DNA from: Acidobacteriota bacterium
GTDB taxonomy: Bacteria > Acidobacteriota > Terriglobia > Terriglobales > Acidobacteriaceae
DNA: 8,018 nucleotides
Direction of reading: 5' to 3'
NCBI GenBank assembly: GCA_021801945.1
Contig: JAKABE010000133.1
Location: forward strand, 1-8,018
In this document: in pieces, positions 1 to 6,498 of the stretch
How positions within the stretch are numbered: position 1 is the stretch's first letter
Layout of the letters: each line of letters begins with the position of its first letter
Position numbers and translations under genes: made by a program
Notes under the pieces: generated by a model
What the model was told of the DNA's origin: nothing
What the model saw: only the letters and a program-made list of their open reading frames with translations
Database searches by the model: none

Positions 1-1
1 C

Positions 2-370
2 CAGGTAATGGCCGTCCGCGAGCGCGAATACATCGACGCCGCCCGCGCCCTCGGTGCCGGCGGCCCACGCATCTTCTTCCGCCACATCCTGCCCAACATC
101 ATCCAGCCCGTCCTGGTCCAGGCCACCATCGGCATGGCCGGAGTGATCCTGGCCGAAGCCACGCTCTCCTTTTTGGGATTAGGCATTCCCGCTCCCGCTC
201 CCAGTTGGGGCTCGATGCTGAACAACGCCAGGCTGCATCTGCTCGACTCGCCGCACCTCGTTCTCTTCCCTGCCCTGGCCATCGCCGCCGCCGTCCTCGG
301 CTTCAACTTCCTCGGCGACGCCCTCCGCGACCAGCTTGACCCCCGCACCCGCCTCGAACTAGACATGTAG
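2..370 (+). CDS. ABC transporter permease, DppC/OppC type (C-terminal part, cut by window edge)
   Basis: This is the inner-membrane permease subunit of a peptide or nickel-type ABC importer. It forms the pore with a DppB-like partner and contacts the ATPase subunits. The reading frame is open from base 2, so the gene starts outside the window; 122 residues are visible of a family length near 290-300. The cytoplasmic EAA loop that docks on the ATPase lies at visible residues 9-31, with D12-A13-A14, the conserved glycine G18 and the I29-L30-P31 end. After it come two hydrophobic stretches, the conserved LSFLGLG-IPAPAPSWG segment and the final helix ending in NFLGDALRDQLDPR, which is the classic C-terminus of DppC/OppC proteins. 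The ending is intact. The substrate cannot be told from this fragment. The ATPase genes that usually follow in such operons are absent downstream here. Confidence 0.93.
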   Translation, partial: QVMAVREREYIDAARALGAGGPRIFFRHILPNIIQPVLVQATIGMAGVILAEATLSFLGLGIPAPAPSWGSMLNNARLHLLDSPHLVLFPALAIAAAVLGFNFLGDALRDQLDPRTRLELDM

Positions 371-393
371 CGTCGGCCTGCTGGCCGGCTGGA

Positions 394-416
394 GCGCGGG
401 TTTCGCGGCCCCGCGC
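394..416 (+). terminator. GC-rich stem-loop after the permease gene
   Basis: A perfect 7-bp stem (GCGCGGG at 394-400 with CCCGCGC at 410-416) closes a 9-base loop, 24 bases past the permease stop codon. No T tract follows, so it is not a textbook intrinsic terminator. It may still end the upstream operon or protect the transcript's 3' end. The following gene starts 38 bases later. Confidence 0.3.
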
Positions 417-453
417 GCCCGTACGCTGCGGATGAATCTGTCATCCTGAATCC

Positions 454-918
454 ATGAGACTCGGCATCGTCAGCGACACGCACGGACTGCTCCGCCCCGA
501 AGTCCTACCCGCGCTCTCCGGCGTCGATCACGTCCTCCACCTCGGCGACGTAGGAAAACCTTCGATCCTTGGCGCCTTGGAAGCCATCGCGCCGGTAACG
601 GCCATCCGCGGCAACGTGGACCGCGAAGGCCCTTGCGCCCAGCTCCCCGAGACCGAAGTCGTCCCCGCCGAGGGCCGCTACCTCTACCTCCTCCACGACC
701 TCAAGATGCTCCATCTCGACCCCGCCGCCGCCAAATTCGCCGCGGTTCTGTTCGGCCACACCCACGTCCCGAATTTCTATACGAAGAAAGGCGTGCTCTA
801 CTTCAACCCCGGCTCCTGCGGCCCACGGCGTTTCGATCTGCCGGTAACCATTGGGCTGCTGACAGTGAGCGCACAGGGAGAGTTAGAAGCCAAGGTGGTC
901 CACCTGACGGCAAGTTAG
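454..918 (+). CDS. Metallophosphoesterase, YfcE/MJ0936 family phosphodiesterase
   Basis: This is a small cytoplasmic calcineurin-like phosphodiesterase of 154 residues, normal for the YfcE/MJ0936 family (about 150-185). The two-metal site is complete: D8 and H10 (SDTHG), D32 (HLGD), N54 (RGNVD), H81 (LLHD), and H102 and H104 (FGHTH). These match the family's DxH, GD, GN(C/V)D, H and GHTH motifs. The family also ends with a Y-F-N-P-G-S loop, seen here at 116-121. Members hydrolyse phosphodiesters such as bis-p-nitrophenyl phosphate with Mn or Ni; the physiological substrate is generally unknown. The ATG at 454 begins the family's conserved first beta strand (MRLGIVSDTHG), so it is clearly the start, although no Shine-Dalgarno sequence is visible. 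It lies 83 bases after the permease and shares its strand, probably as a separate unit. Confidence 0.93.
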   Translation: MRLGIVSDTHGLLRPEVLPALSGVDHVLHLGDVGKPSILGALEAIAPVTAIRGNVDREGPCAQLPETEVVPAEGRYLYLLHDLKMLHLDPAAAKFAAVLFGHTHVPNFYTKKGVLYFNPGSCGPRRFDLPVTIGLLTVSAQGELEAKVVHLTAS

Positions 919-921
919 TGA

Positions 922-959
922 AGTGTAGCTTCCGCTTTGCCGGCTAAGCCGGCCACACT
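922..959. repeat. Palindromic hairpin element (GCCGGC-TAA-GCCGGC)
   Basis: Two copies of GCCGGC (939-944 and 948-953) are separated by TAA and can fold into a tight 6-bp hairpin. An outer pair, AGTGT at 922-926 and ACACT at 955-959, extends the symmetry over an unpaired stretch on the left side. It starts four bases after the metallophosphoesterase stop. It may act as a terminator or 3' stabiliser, or be one copy of a dispersed REP-like intergenic element. Only one copy was noticed in this window, so the dispersed-repeat idea is untested. Confidence 0.45.
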
Positions 960-970
960 CCGGCGACCGC

Positions 971-1117
971 GGTCGAACTCCTGTACGAGAAATACGTCGC
1001 GTTCCGATGCATTTGGGAATCACCTGGCGGGAGGAGCGTGCACTGCAATTCCGGGCGGAGGCTTTCAATGGGCTCGTTGCCGACACAAGTGACAGCGAAC
1101 GGCGGTTCCGCTGCTAG
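971..1117 (+). pseudogene. Remnant of an Oar-like TonB-dependent receptor C-terminus
   Basis: In the frame of the ATG at 1007, the reading from about 971 to 1069 gives residues resembling the near-C-terminal part of acidobacterial Oar-like outer-membrane receptors. A GRT...R segment is followed by TWREERALQFRAEAFN (1025-1069). The known family pattern in this region is GRN-x-LRGPG, then a SLFKNF-like strand, then ER-x-x-LQFRAEAFNLFNHPNF. Here LQFRAEAFN is exact, but the LFNHPNF continuation is lost and the frame runs on to a stop at 1115. The segment has no plausible own start and covers only a few dozen residues of a receptor about 1000 residues long. It is thus a decayed fragment rather than a gene. 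The identification rests on one short motif and recalled family pattern. Confidence 0.42.
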
Positions 1118-1150
1118 ATTGCTCTCTGCCATGCCCGCGCATGTCGAACC

Positions 1151-1190
1151 GCAATGGTAATTGCCACTCGGCTCTCTCCTCTCGCACAAT
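1151..1190 (+). promoter_or_regulatory. Possible promoter and operator of the GH92 gene
   Basis: TTGCCA (1161-1166) and CACAAT (1185-1190) are separated by 18 bases and match sigma-70 -35 and -10 boxes at 5 of 6 and 4 of 6 positions. The -35 box overlaps a small perfect inverted repeat, GCAAT-ggta-ATTGC (1151-1164), a possible repressor or activator site. The predicted transcript would begin about 40 bases before the GH92 start codon. This is an inference from motifs only. Confidence 0.3.
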
Positions 1191-1235
1191 GAATGAGAAA
1201 GGCCATTTCATCAGAACCAGATTTTCAGGAGATCG

Positions 1236-3677
1236 ATGCGCAGACGCGAATTTCTAAGGAATTGTGCGGTGATGGCCGCCGCATCAGCGGCCCCAACCCT
1301 GACCTCTGCTGAACCGGCACTGCGCATGGTCTCAAAAGTTGCAGCTCAGAGCGCCGGAGCACTCTCCGGCGTGTGGCCCATGATTGGCACCGGCTGGCAT
1401 GGGCACATGTTCCCCGGCGCCGTCGCCCCTTTCGGCATGGTCCAACTGAGCCCGGATTCCAGCGGGCCGCCGGAGCCGGAGTGGAACGGCAAATGGGACA
1501 TCTATAGCTGGGACCACTGCTCCGGGTACCACTATCCTGACAACTTCATTCTCGGCTTCAGCCATACGCATTTGCAGGGAACCGGCGCTTCAGATCTCGG
1601 CGATGTACTTGTGATGCCGCTGGTCGAAGGCCGTAACTGGAGCTGGAATGCCGGACCGCCAGGCCACGAGGCTGAGGCTCAGATCGAAGCATTGGGCCAG
1701 GACTCCGGCTGGGTTTTCGACGATACAGAGCGCGGATATCGCTCAGCGTTTTCCCACCATCGCGAGCACGCCCGCCCTGGCTACTACTCCGTTCACCTCG
1801 ATACTCCTGGCGTCCGAGCTGAACTGACCACAACGACGCGTTGCGGCATCCACCGCTACCACTATCCTTCACTACCCCCGCAGACAAAGCAGGGCCTGAT
1901 GCTTGATCTCATCCACGGTATTGGCTGTGAAGCATATGCCGCGGAACTCCGCTTCGAGAGCCCTACGCGCATCAGCGGTTCGCGATTCACCCATGGCTGG
2001 GCAGCCGACAAACAGGTTTACTTTGTTCTGGAACTGTCCCGGCCCTTCGCCTCGGTCCAGGCCAAGGTCGACGACGCCATCCGCTCCGTCTCTGTCGGCG
2101 ATCAGGTCACCGGCAAGCATCTCCAGGCCATCTTCACGAACGCTCCCGCAGCGGAGCCTTTGGTTGTGCGCGCCGGCATCTCCGGGACCAGCGTCGAAGG
2201 GGCTGCGGCGAATCTTGCGGTGGAAGTGCCCGACTTTGATTTCGATCGCATTGTGTATGCCAGCAACCAGGCCTGGGCCAAGGCGCTAGGCGTCCTCCAA
2301 GCATCGCTGCCCACCTCTGCCTTGCAGGCGGCCTTCACGACGGCGGCCTATCACGGGCTGGTTGCTCCCGCCACCTTCAATGATGTCAACGGGACCTATC
2401 GAGGACAGGATCACCGCAACTATCCCAATCCCGGATTCACCAAATACACCACCCTGTCCATCTGGGACATCTACCGCGGCGAATTTCCTTTCATCCTGTT
2501 AATGCAGCCCCACCGCGTGCCCGACATCATCAAGACCCTCCTTGCGGACTATCAGCAACTCGGTCAACACTCACTTCCGGTCTGGCCGCTCTGGGGAAAC
2601 GAAACCTGGTGCATGACCGGCTTCCACGTGGTCGGCATGATCCTGGGCGCGTACATGCGCGGCTTCCGCGACTTCGATGTGGATGCCGCCTACGCGGCCA
2701 TGCGCGACACGGCCATGGTGGGCTCCACGGCAAATGACAACAAGGCCCTGCAGCAGCAGTTCCGAAGCCTCGGCTATGTGGCCGCCGGCAATAACCGGCA
2801 ATCGGTCTCCCGCACTCTCGATTTCGCCTATGATTACTGGTGCGTCGGAGCCATGGCCGAATTGCTTGGCAAAGAAGAAGACGCTGCACTCTTCTACAAG
2901 CTGGGGCAGAACTATAAAAACGTCTTCGATCCGGCCTCCGGTTTTATGCGCGGCAAAGATCTGAACGGCAAATGGCTCGAACCATTCCGCCCTGACGAGG
3001 AATACTGGCAGGACTACACCGAATCGGATGCGTGGCAGGCCACCTTCAATGTCATGCAGGACGTTCAGGGACTGATCGGGCTCTACGGTGGAGATCAGCC
3101 GTTCATCCGCAAACTCGACGCACTTTTCGCGGCCCCCTCCAAGGTCCTCAAATCTCCTCCGGATATCAGTGGCATGGTCGGACAGGATGCCCAGGGCGAT
3201 GAGCCCAGCAACCACATACCATACCTTTACTCCTTCGCCGGTGCACCCTGGAAGACGCAGGAACGAGTTCGCACTGTCATGAGGCTTTACAACAGCACAC
3301 CGCAAGGCGTCCCCGGCAACGATGACTGCGGCCAGATATCCAGTTGGTTTGTATTTGCCTCGCTCGGCTTTTATCCGGTGAATGCCGTCACGGGCGTCTA
3401 TGTGATCGGGAGCCCGCTGGTAAGCCGCGCCGCTTTGCATAATTCCGCCGCCGGAACCACCTTCACCGTCGTCGCAGAGAACAACTCAACGGAAAACCTT
3501 TATGTCCAGAGTGTGGAACTGAACGGCAAAGCTCTCTCCCGCTCATGGTTCACCCACGCCGACATTCTCGCTGGCGGGGAACTCCGTTTCCGTATGGGCA
3601 ATCGGCCCAACAAGGAGTGGGGCGCCGCCCCCGCCGACCGTCCGCCTTCCGGGCTCATCAGTCCGCCTGGAAAATGA
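1236..3677 (+). CDS. Exported glycoside hydrolase family 92 (alpha-1,2-mannosidase-like)
   Basis: This is a Ca-dependent exo-alpha-mannosidase of family GH92, trimming mannose from N-glycans, mannoproteins or mannans outside the cytoplasm. It has 813 residues, normal full length. The start is set by AGGAG at 1227-1231 and by the leader: residues 2-8 (RRREFLR) form a twin-arginine motif, followed by an alanine-rich stretch and an ASA/TSA cleavage region near 15-25. Family hallmarks in order: IGTGWHGHMFPG (50-61) and PFGMVQLSPD in the beta-sandwich domain; WDHCSGYHY (92-100); GFSHTHLQGTG from 107; SIWDIYRGEFPF from 408; WGNETW near 454-459; YTESDAWQ, whose E596 fits the general acid; GDEPSNH from 654; and GNDDCGQ from 694, whose D697 fits the general base. 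The C-terminal PNKEWG is the usual family ending. Residue roles follow my recollection of the BT3990 structure and are inferred by motif alignment. Receptor fragments on both sides suggest an old glycan-uptake locus. Exact linkage specificity is unknown. Confidence 0.95.
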   Translation: MRRREFLRNCAVMAAASAAPTLTSAEPALRMVSKVAAQSAGALSGVWPMIGTGWHGHMFPGAVAPFGMVQLSPDSSGPPEPEWNGKWDIYSWDHCSGYHYPDNFILGFSHTHLQGTGASDLGDVLVMPLVEGRNWSWNAGPPGHEAEAQIEALGQDSGWVFDDTERGYRSAFSHHREHARPGYYSVHLDTPGVRAELTTTTRCGIHRYHYPSLPPQTKQGLMLDLIHGIGCEAYAAELRFESPTRISGSRFTHGWAADKQVYFVLELSRPFASVQAKVDDAIRSVSVGDQVTGKHLQAIFTNAPAAEPLVVRAGISGTSVEGAAANLAVEVPDFDFDRIVYASNQAWAKALGVLQASLPTSALQAAFTTAAYHGLVAPATFNDVNGTYRGQDHRNYPNPGFTKYTTLSIWDIYRGEFPFILLMQPHRVPDIIKTLLADYQQLGQHSLPVWPLWGNETWCMTGFHVVGMILGAYMRGFRDFDVDAAYAAMRDTAMVGSTANDNKALQQQFRSLGYVAAGNNRQSVSRTLDFAYDYWCVGAMAELLGKEEDAALFYKLGQNYKNVFDPASGFMRGKDLNGKWLEPFRPDEEYWQDYTESDAWQATFNVMQDVQGLIGLYGGDQPFIRKLDALFAAPSKVLKSPPDISGMVGQDAQGDEPSNHIPYLYSFAGAPWKTQERVRTVMRLYNSTPQGVPGNDDCGQISSWFVFASLGFYPVNAVTGVYVIGSPLVSRAALHNSAAGTTFTVVAENNSTENLYVQSVELNGKALSRSWFTHADILAGGELRFRMGNRPNKEWGAAPADRPPSGLISPPGK

Positions 3678-3798
3678 CACCGCCCCTATGCGGATTCGTT
3701 TTTCTCTTCTCCGGTCTCCGTTCCGTCTACTGGCGAGAAGTGAGTCTCTCACACTACGAGGTTCCAGGCCCGCCTGATTCACACAACAGAACGCCGGC

Positions 3799-4037
3799 GT
3801 TGGCGAAGCCATAGACGTCAATTTGGATGGAACCTTCAGCCGTCTGTTAACAAGTCATCTCAAGAATGAGCCGTCAAGGTCTCCTTCGGCATCGAGAACC
3901 TCTTCAACCGCGAGTACAACCCAACCGCCTACATCACCAGCGGCGGCAACTTCAACGCCAGTTTCGGTGGCTATACGCTGGTCAATCCCGGAGTGCCGCG
4001 GGAATGCGTCTTCTCTTTCAACTTCCTCTGCAAATGA
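3799..4037 (+). pseudogene. Frameshifted C-terminal remnant of a TonB-dependent receptor
   Basis: From 3870 to the TGA at 4035-4037 the translation reads like the last strands of an outer-membrane TonB-dependent receptor. It contains VKVSFGIENLFNREYNPTAY (3873-3932), where the NLFNREY motif is the familiar turn near a receptor's C-terminus, then GGYTLVNPGVPRE and the final strand VFSFNFLCK. A TGA lies in this frame at 3867-3869, and no start codon fits. The frame one base off continues upstream with GEAIDVNLDGTF (about 3802-3837) and NHLK-like residues, so a single-base deletion near 3868-3871 would join the two parts. About 80 residues remain of a receptor of 700 or more, so the gene is dead. 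It follows the GH92 gene by 120 bases on the same strand and probably once imported the glycan released there. Confidence 0.6.
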
Positions 4038-4074
4038 TTTACTCGACGGATGGGTCTTCGCCGTCGAGTAAATC
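4036..4074 (+). terminator. Perfect 14-bp stem-loop at the receptor stop codon
   Basis: Bases 4036-4049 pair without mismatch with 4061-4074 (GATTTACTCGACGG against CCGTCGAGTAAATC), closing an 11-base loop. The stem begins inside the TGA stop of the receptor remnant. There is no T run after it on either strand, so it may terminate by another route or mark an RNA end. Its intactness next to a broken gene is notable. Confidence 0.5.
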
Positions 4075-4515
4075 TTCGGCGCAACTCTGTGTCCTGTGGC
4101 CTCCCCGGCAGACGCTTACGAGGTTGCCGCTGCGGCCGGTCGATGATCTGCGGCTCTCCTTCAGGGTTCCATGCCATTGAGCGCTCAACGATTTCTGGCC
4201 GAGCGCCAAGGCCGGTGCCGAGCACGATGAAGACTGGCGTCGCAGGGCAGATTGCGCTTCTTCCCTGGTGCAGTGTGCCAAGGATCTCGACGGTTATTAT
4301 TCCAGCTCGCACCGCACACGCAGGCGGACGATGGGCGGCAGCCCCAGACATGGGCCTGGGGATGCAGGTGTGATCCCTGGACCCAGCCCTCTCAAAGGAG
4401 CATAAGAATCGAACTTTCAGCCTTCCTGCAATGCCAGAGGATGATCGGCATTCAGAAGGACGCATCACACTGGCTATCGGACTCCCAAATACATCCCCAC
4501 TCGCATCGGCATTTC
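4075..4515. other. Gene-free stretch between receptor and methyltransferase remnants
   Basis: I find no supportable gene here. A 207-codon minus-strand frame (3971-4594) crosses it, but its translation is rich in arginine and proline, shows no domain I know, and overlaps both the receptor remnant and the methyltransferase fragment. No tRNA, CRISPR or recognisable insertion-sequence end is seen. It is probably debris from the deletions that truncated its two neighbours. Confidence 0.4.
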
Positions 4516-4719
4516 TCATGCCGGGGCCACACGGCGGATGGGCGCAATCCCCATGGCTGTCTTCGCCGCGGATTCGTTGAAGTCGTTTGCCCACACAGAC
4601 GTGAATTCACTGCTGAAACGCGGGCTAAATCCAAGGGACAGACCACCGGCGCCGCAAAACAGGTCAATTAGCTTCCGAGGCCTGATATTCCGTCGGGGTT
4701 TCTTGTTTTTCTGCTGCAT
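4516..4719 (-). pseudogene. C5 cytosine DNA methyltransferase (Dcm family), N-terminal fragment
   Basis: The fragment of 67 codons starts at ATG 4719-4717. Residues 16-31 (KLIDLFCGAGGLSLGF) are the AdoMet-binding motif I of C5 cytosine methyltransferases. Residues 42-47 (VWANDF) fit motif II, where N/E-D contacts the cofactor ribose. Normal enzymes run to about 330-450 residues and carry the catalytic Pro-Cys loop (motif IV), ENV and QRR motifs. All of these are missing: similarity fades after residue 56 and the frame stops at 4516. The protein cannot methylate DNA. The frame is open a further 23 codons upstream (to 4788) with coding-like, charged residues but no start codon, so the true N-terminus is uncertain. 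No Shine-Dalgarno is seen. It lies 153 bases downstream of the truncated unknown gene on the same strand, consistent with one former operon. Confidence 0.8.
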
Positions 4720-4872
4720 GCGTTTGATGAAATTGTATCGCGCAGCCTCAGGATCTCGTCGCCCGTACTCTGCCTTGACTGGGGCATACTAGAAAGGCTC
4801 TCAGCAGTACTCCAGCTCCTCGAATCGCTAGAACTCACGTCATTTCATGTATAGTGCGCTCGGTCGCAGGGA

Positions 4873-6135
4873 TCAACGTCCGGAGAAGACCCGGTCGACA
4901 AACGGTTCCGCCGCATCAGCATGGAGATCGAAATCGTATCTATACAGGTTTTCGTCTTCTCCGATCTGCATTCCATTCGAACGAGCCAAGGAAAACCCCG
5001 CGGAATCCAACCAGTAAACCGAATTGTCGGCGACCACGGGAATAACGCGATACACGCCAAGGGTGCCTGTCGTGCCGGTCAACTCTGCCCGCATGCTCAT
5101 CACATCAGATGTGGTGCGTTCGCGGCGGGGAAAGCTTTGTTGCCATGCAATGAAACGCTGAGGATCGATGCGATCCTCAGGGTCAAGATTTTCCTTGTTG
5201 CGTGCGAGCCATACATCGAACTCTTGCCTCCGATTGGCTGCTTCATCACGCGTTCGTGCAAGACCTTGTGCAAGCGCGACGAATGGGTCAAGAGTTCCCC
5301 ATCGCAGCAATTCTCGCACCCAGAAGCCAAACCAAGGTAGGTTTGCGGTCTCTCGCCACGTAGCGAGAGACGGAATTGCGAGCGGGTCGGCGGCGCCTTG
5401 TGACCAAGTGCGCGCCACAACAGCACCCGCAGCTACGCCGAGCCTAAAATCCAGGTTGTCTGTTATGAAGCGCTGCCATGCACGGAGGTTACTCGGCTGG
5501 GGTCCGACAATTCCGGGCGCCTGCATCCACCAGCCCAACACAATCCTCCAATTTTCGGGCAGAAACCGGTCCGTTTCCGTAGGCCTAATTTGAAAGCCAT
5601 AACCCCGATCGTTAACGAGTTGTTCAGCCAAGGCTTCGAAAAACGAGAGGCGCTCCTGACTAGGCAATGCACCATACTGCTGAGCTGCTGAAATGACTGC
5701 ATTTAAGGCAGGCGCGATTTCTTCAAAGCGACGGCCAACACATGGTGTAAAGCCGTATTGATAGAGCCGTCCGCGCTCATTGGAATCCGGATATATATGC
5801 TCGATCAGAGCACGACCGCGGCGAATGAAAGTATGCTCCATCCAGTTCTCCTTTGCGGTCGCAAAAGCCGTGAAGGTCTTGCGCCAGAGTTGAGCAAGAA
5901 ACGACTCAGCTTCTGCACCGCCAAGCTCCTTCTCTCTCGCGCGATGCAGTTCTTCCAAGGCGTTTAGCAGTATGCCATCTAGCTCGTCGAGCGTATCGGC
6001 AAGGCGCGCTTCCGCAGTGGTCGACGCCTGTCCTGCATCTGCAGTGATGTCCGTTGGTGTCGGCGCTTCAAGCCACGCAAGGAATCCTTCCTCCCGTAAC
6101 CGTTGACTCAGAACCCTGATTGCGAGCTTTTGGCT
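4873..6135 (-). pseudogene. 5'-truncated gene of unknown family, possibly defence-associated
   Basis: The frame is open for 420 codons, from just after a TAA at 6138-6136 to the TGA at 4875-4873. The first usable start is a TTG at 5958, yet the 59 codons before it read like protein (LSQRLREEGFLAWLEAP, then an acidic helix ending LDELDGILLNALEELHRA). This suggests the 5' end has been lost. If TTG 5958 is used the product has 361 residues. The protein is soluble, with no signal peptide or membrane segment. It is rich in tryptophan, with segments such as LYQYGFTPCVGRRFEE, NWRIVLGWWMQAPG, FRLGVAAGAVVARTWSQG and LPWFGFWVRELLRWGTLDPF, and a beta-rich end (LGVYRVIPVVADNSVYWLD). I recognise no enzyme motif. 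Its position just upstream of a DNA methyltransferase remnant suggests it is the C-terminal part of a larger defence protein, perhaps a helicase-type one; that is inference only. Confidence 0.6.
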
Positions 6136-6315
6136 TTAGGGGAAGGCCAGCGCAATGAAAAGGGGACAATGTTCCGTTAAGTGTGGGATCTGCTGTATCA
6201 GAGACCAGGGAAGTGAGGTGACCTCGAACGGATTCGCGGCGCCGGCATCCCACGCGGAGATTAACCAATGATTGATCTAATCTGCATGCGCGTCTCAGCA
6301 GGGAAAAATCGGTTC

Positions 6316-6337
6316 ACGGGTTGGATGACGGGTTGGA
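6316..6337. repeat. Short tandem direct repeat, 12-base period
   Basis: The 10-mer ACGGGTTGGA occurs at 6316-6325 and again at 6328-6337, separated by TG. It lies about 40 bases beyond the 3' end of the tRNA-Val gene, on the side of the truncated genes. It could be a protein-binding repeat or rearrangement scar; two copies are too few to say more. Confidence 0.35.
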
Positions 6338-6374
6338 GCTAAGCCTTAGATGGTACGTAAGTTATTGAAAATAA

Positions 6375-6451
6375 TGGTAGGCACGAGCGGATTCGAACCG
6401 CTGACCTCTTCCGTGTCAAGGAAGCGCTCTAACCAACTGAGCTACGCGCCT
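6375..6451 (-). tRNA. tRNA-Val (anticodon GAC)
   Basis: The minus-strand sequence folds into a complete 77-base cloverleaf. The acceptor stem AGGCGCG pairs with CGTGCCT (one G-T pair). The D arm is GCTC...GAGC with a GG-containing loop. The anticodon stem CTTCC/GGAAG encloses the loop TTGACAC, giving anticodon GAC, which reads the valine codon GUC (and GUU less well). The variable region is 5 bases, AGGTC. The T arm AGCGG/CCGCT carries the loop TTCGAAT. Discriminator A and a DNA-encoded CCA end the gene at 6375. Its 3' end faces the truncated genes at 4516-6135, the side on which islands integrate into tRNA genes. No second tRNA is adjacent. Confidence 0.97.
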
Positions 6452-6469
6452 CTGAAGAGAACACCCATA

Positions 6470-6498
6470 AGTCTATCAGGATCGATGACACGCGAGAA
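6470..6498 (-). promoter_or_regulatory. Weak candidate promoter for tRNA-Val
   Basis: On the minus strand TTCTCG (6498-6493) lies 17 bases before TAGACT (6475-6470), which ends 18 bases upstream of the tRNA 5' end. The -10 box is fair and the -35 box poor. The spacing and location fit a tRNA promoter, but the match is not strong. Confidence 0.22.

Noticed and set aside
2571..3440. 289-codon minus-strand open frame inside the GH92 gene
   Set aside because: It lies entirely antisense to a gene with unmistakable family motifs; its translation has no recognisable domain.
3740..3752. GTGAG-TCT-CTCAC hairpin between the GH92 gene and the receptor remnant
   Set aside because: The stem is only 5 bp and no T tract follows, so it could easily occur by chance.
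3971..4594. 207-codon minus-strand open frame
   Set aside because: It overlaps the receptor remnant antisense and the methyltransferase fragment in another frame. It is Arg/Pro rich and shows no domain; long shadow frames are expected in GC-rich DNA.
6143..6164. AAAAGGGGACA string near the 5' break of the unknown gene, suggestive of an insertion-sequence end
   Set aside because: No matching inverted copy, target duplication or transposase fragment was found in the window.
6224..6235. Possible att-site copy: CGAACGGATTCG resembles the tRNA-Val T-arm sequence at 6384-6395 (11 of 12 bases)
   Set aside because: It is too short and imperfect, and lies on the tRNA-proximal side of the truncated genes. 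A 9-base core also occurs at 3690 and 4568, so chance explains it. No integrase gene is present.
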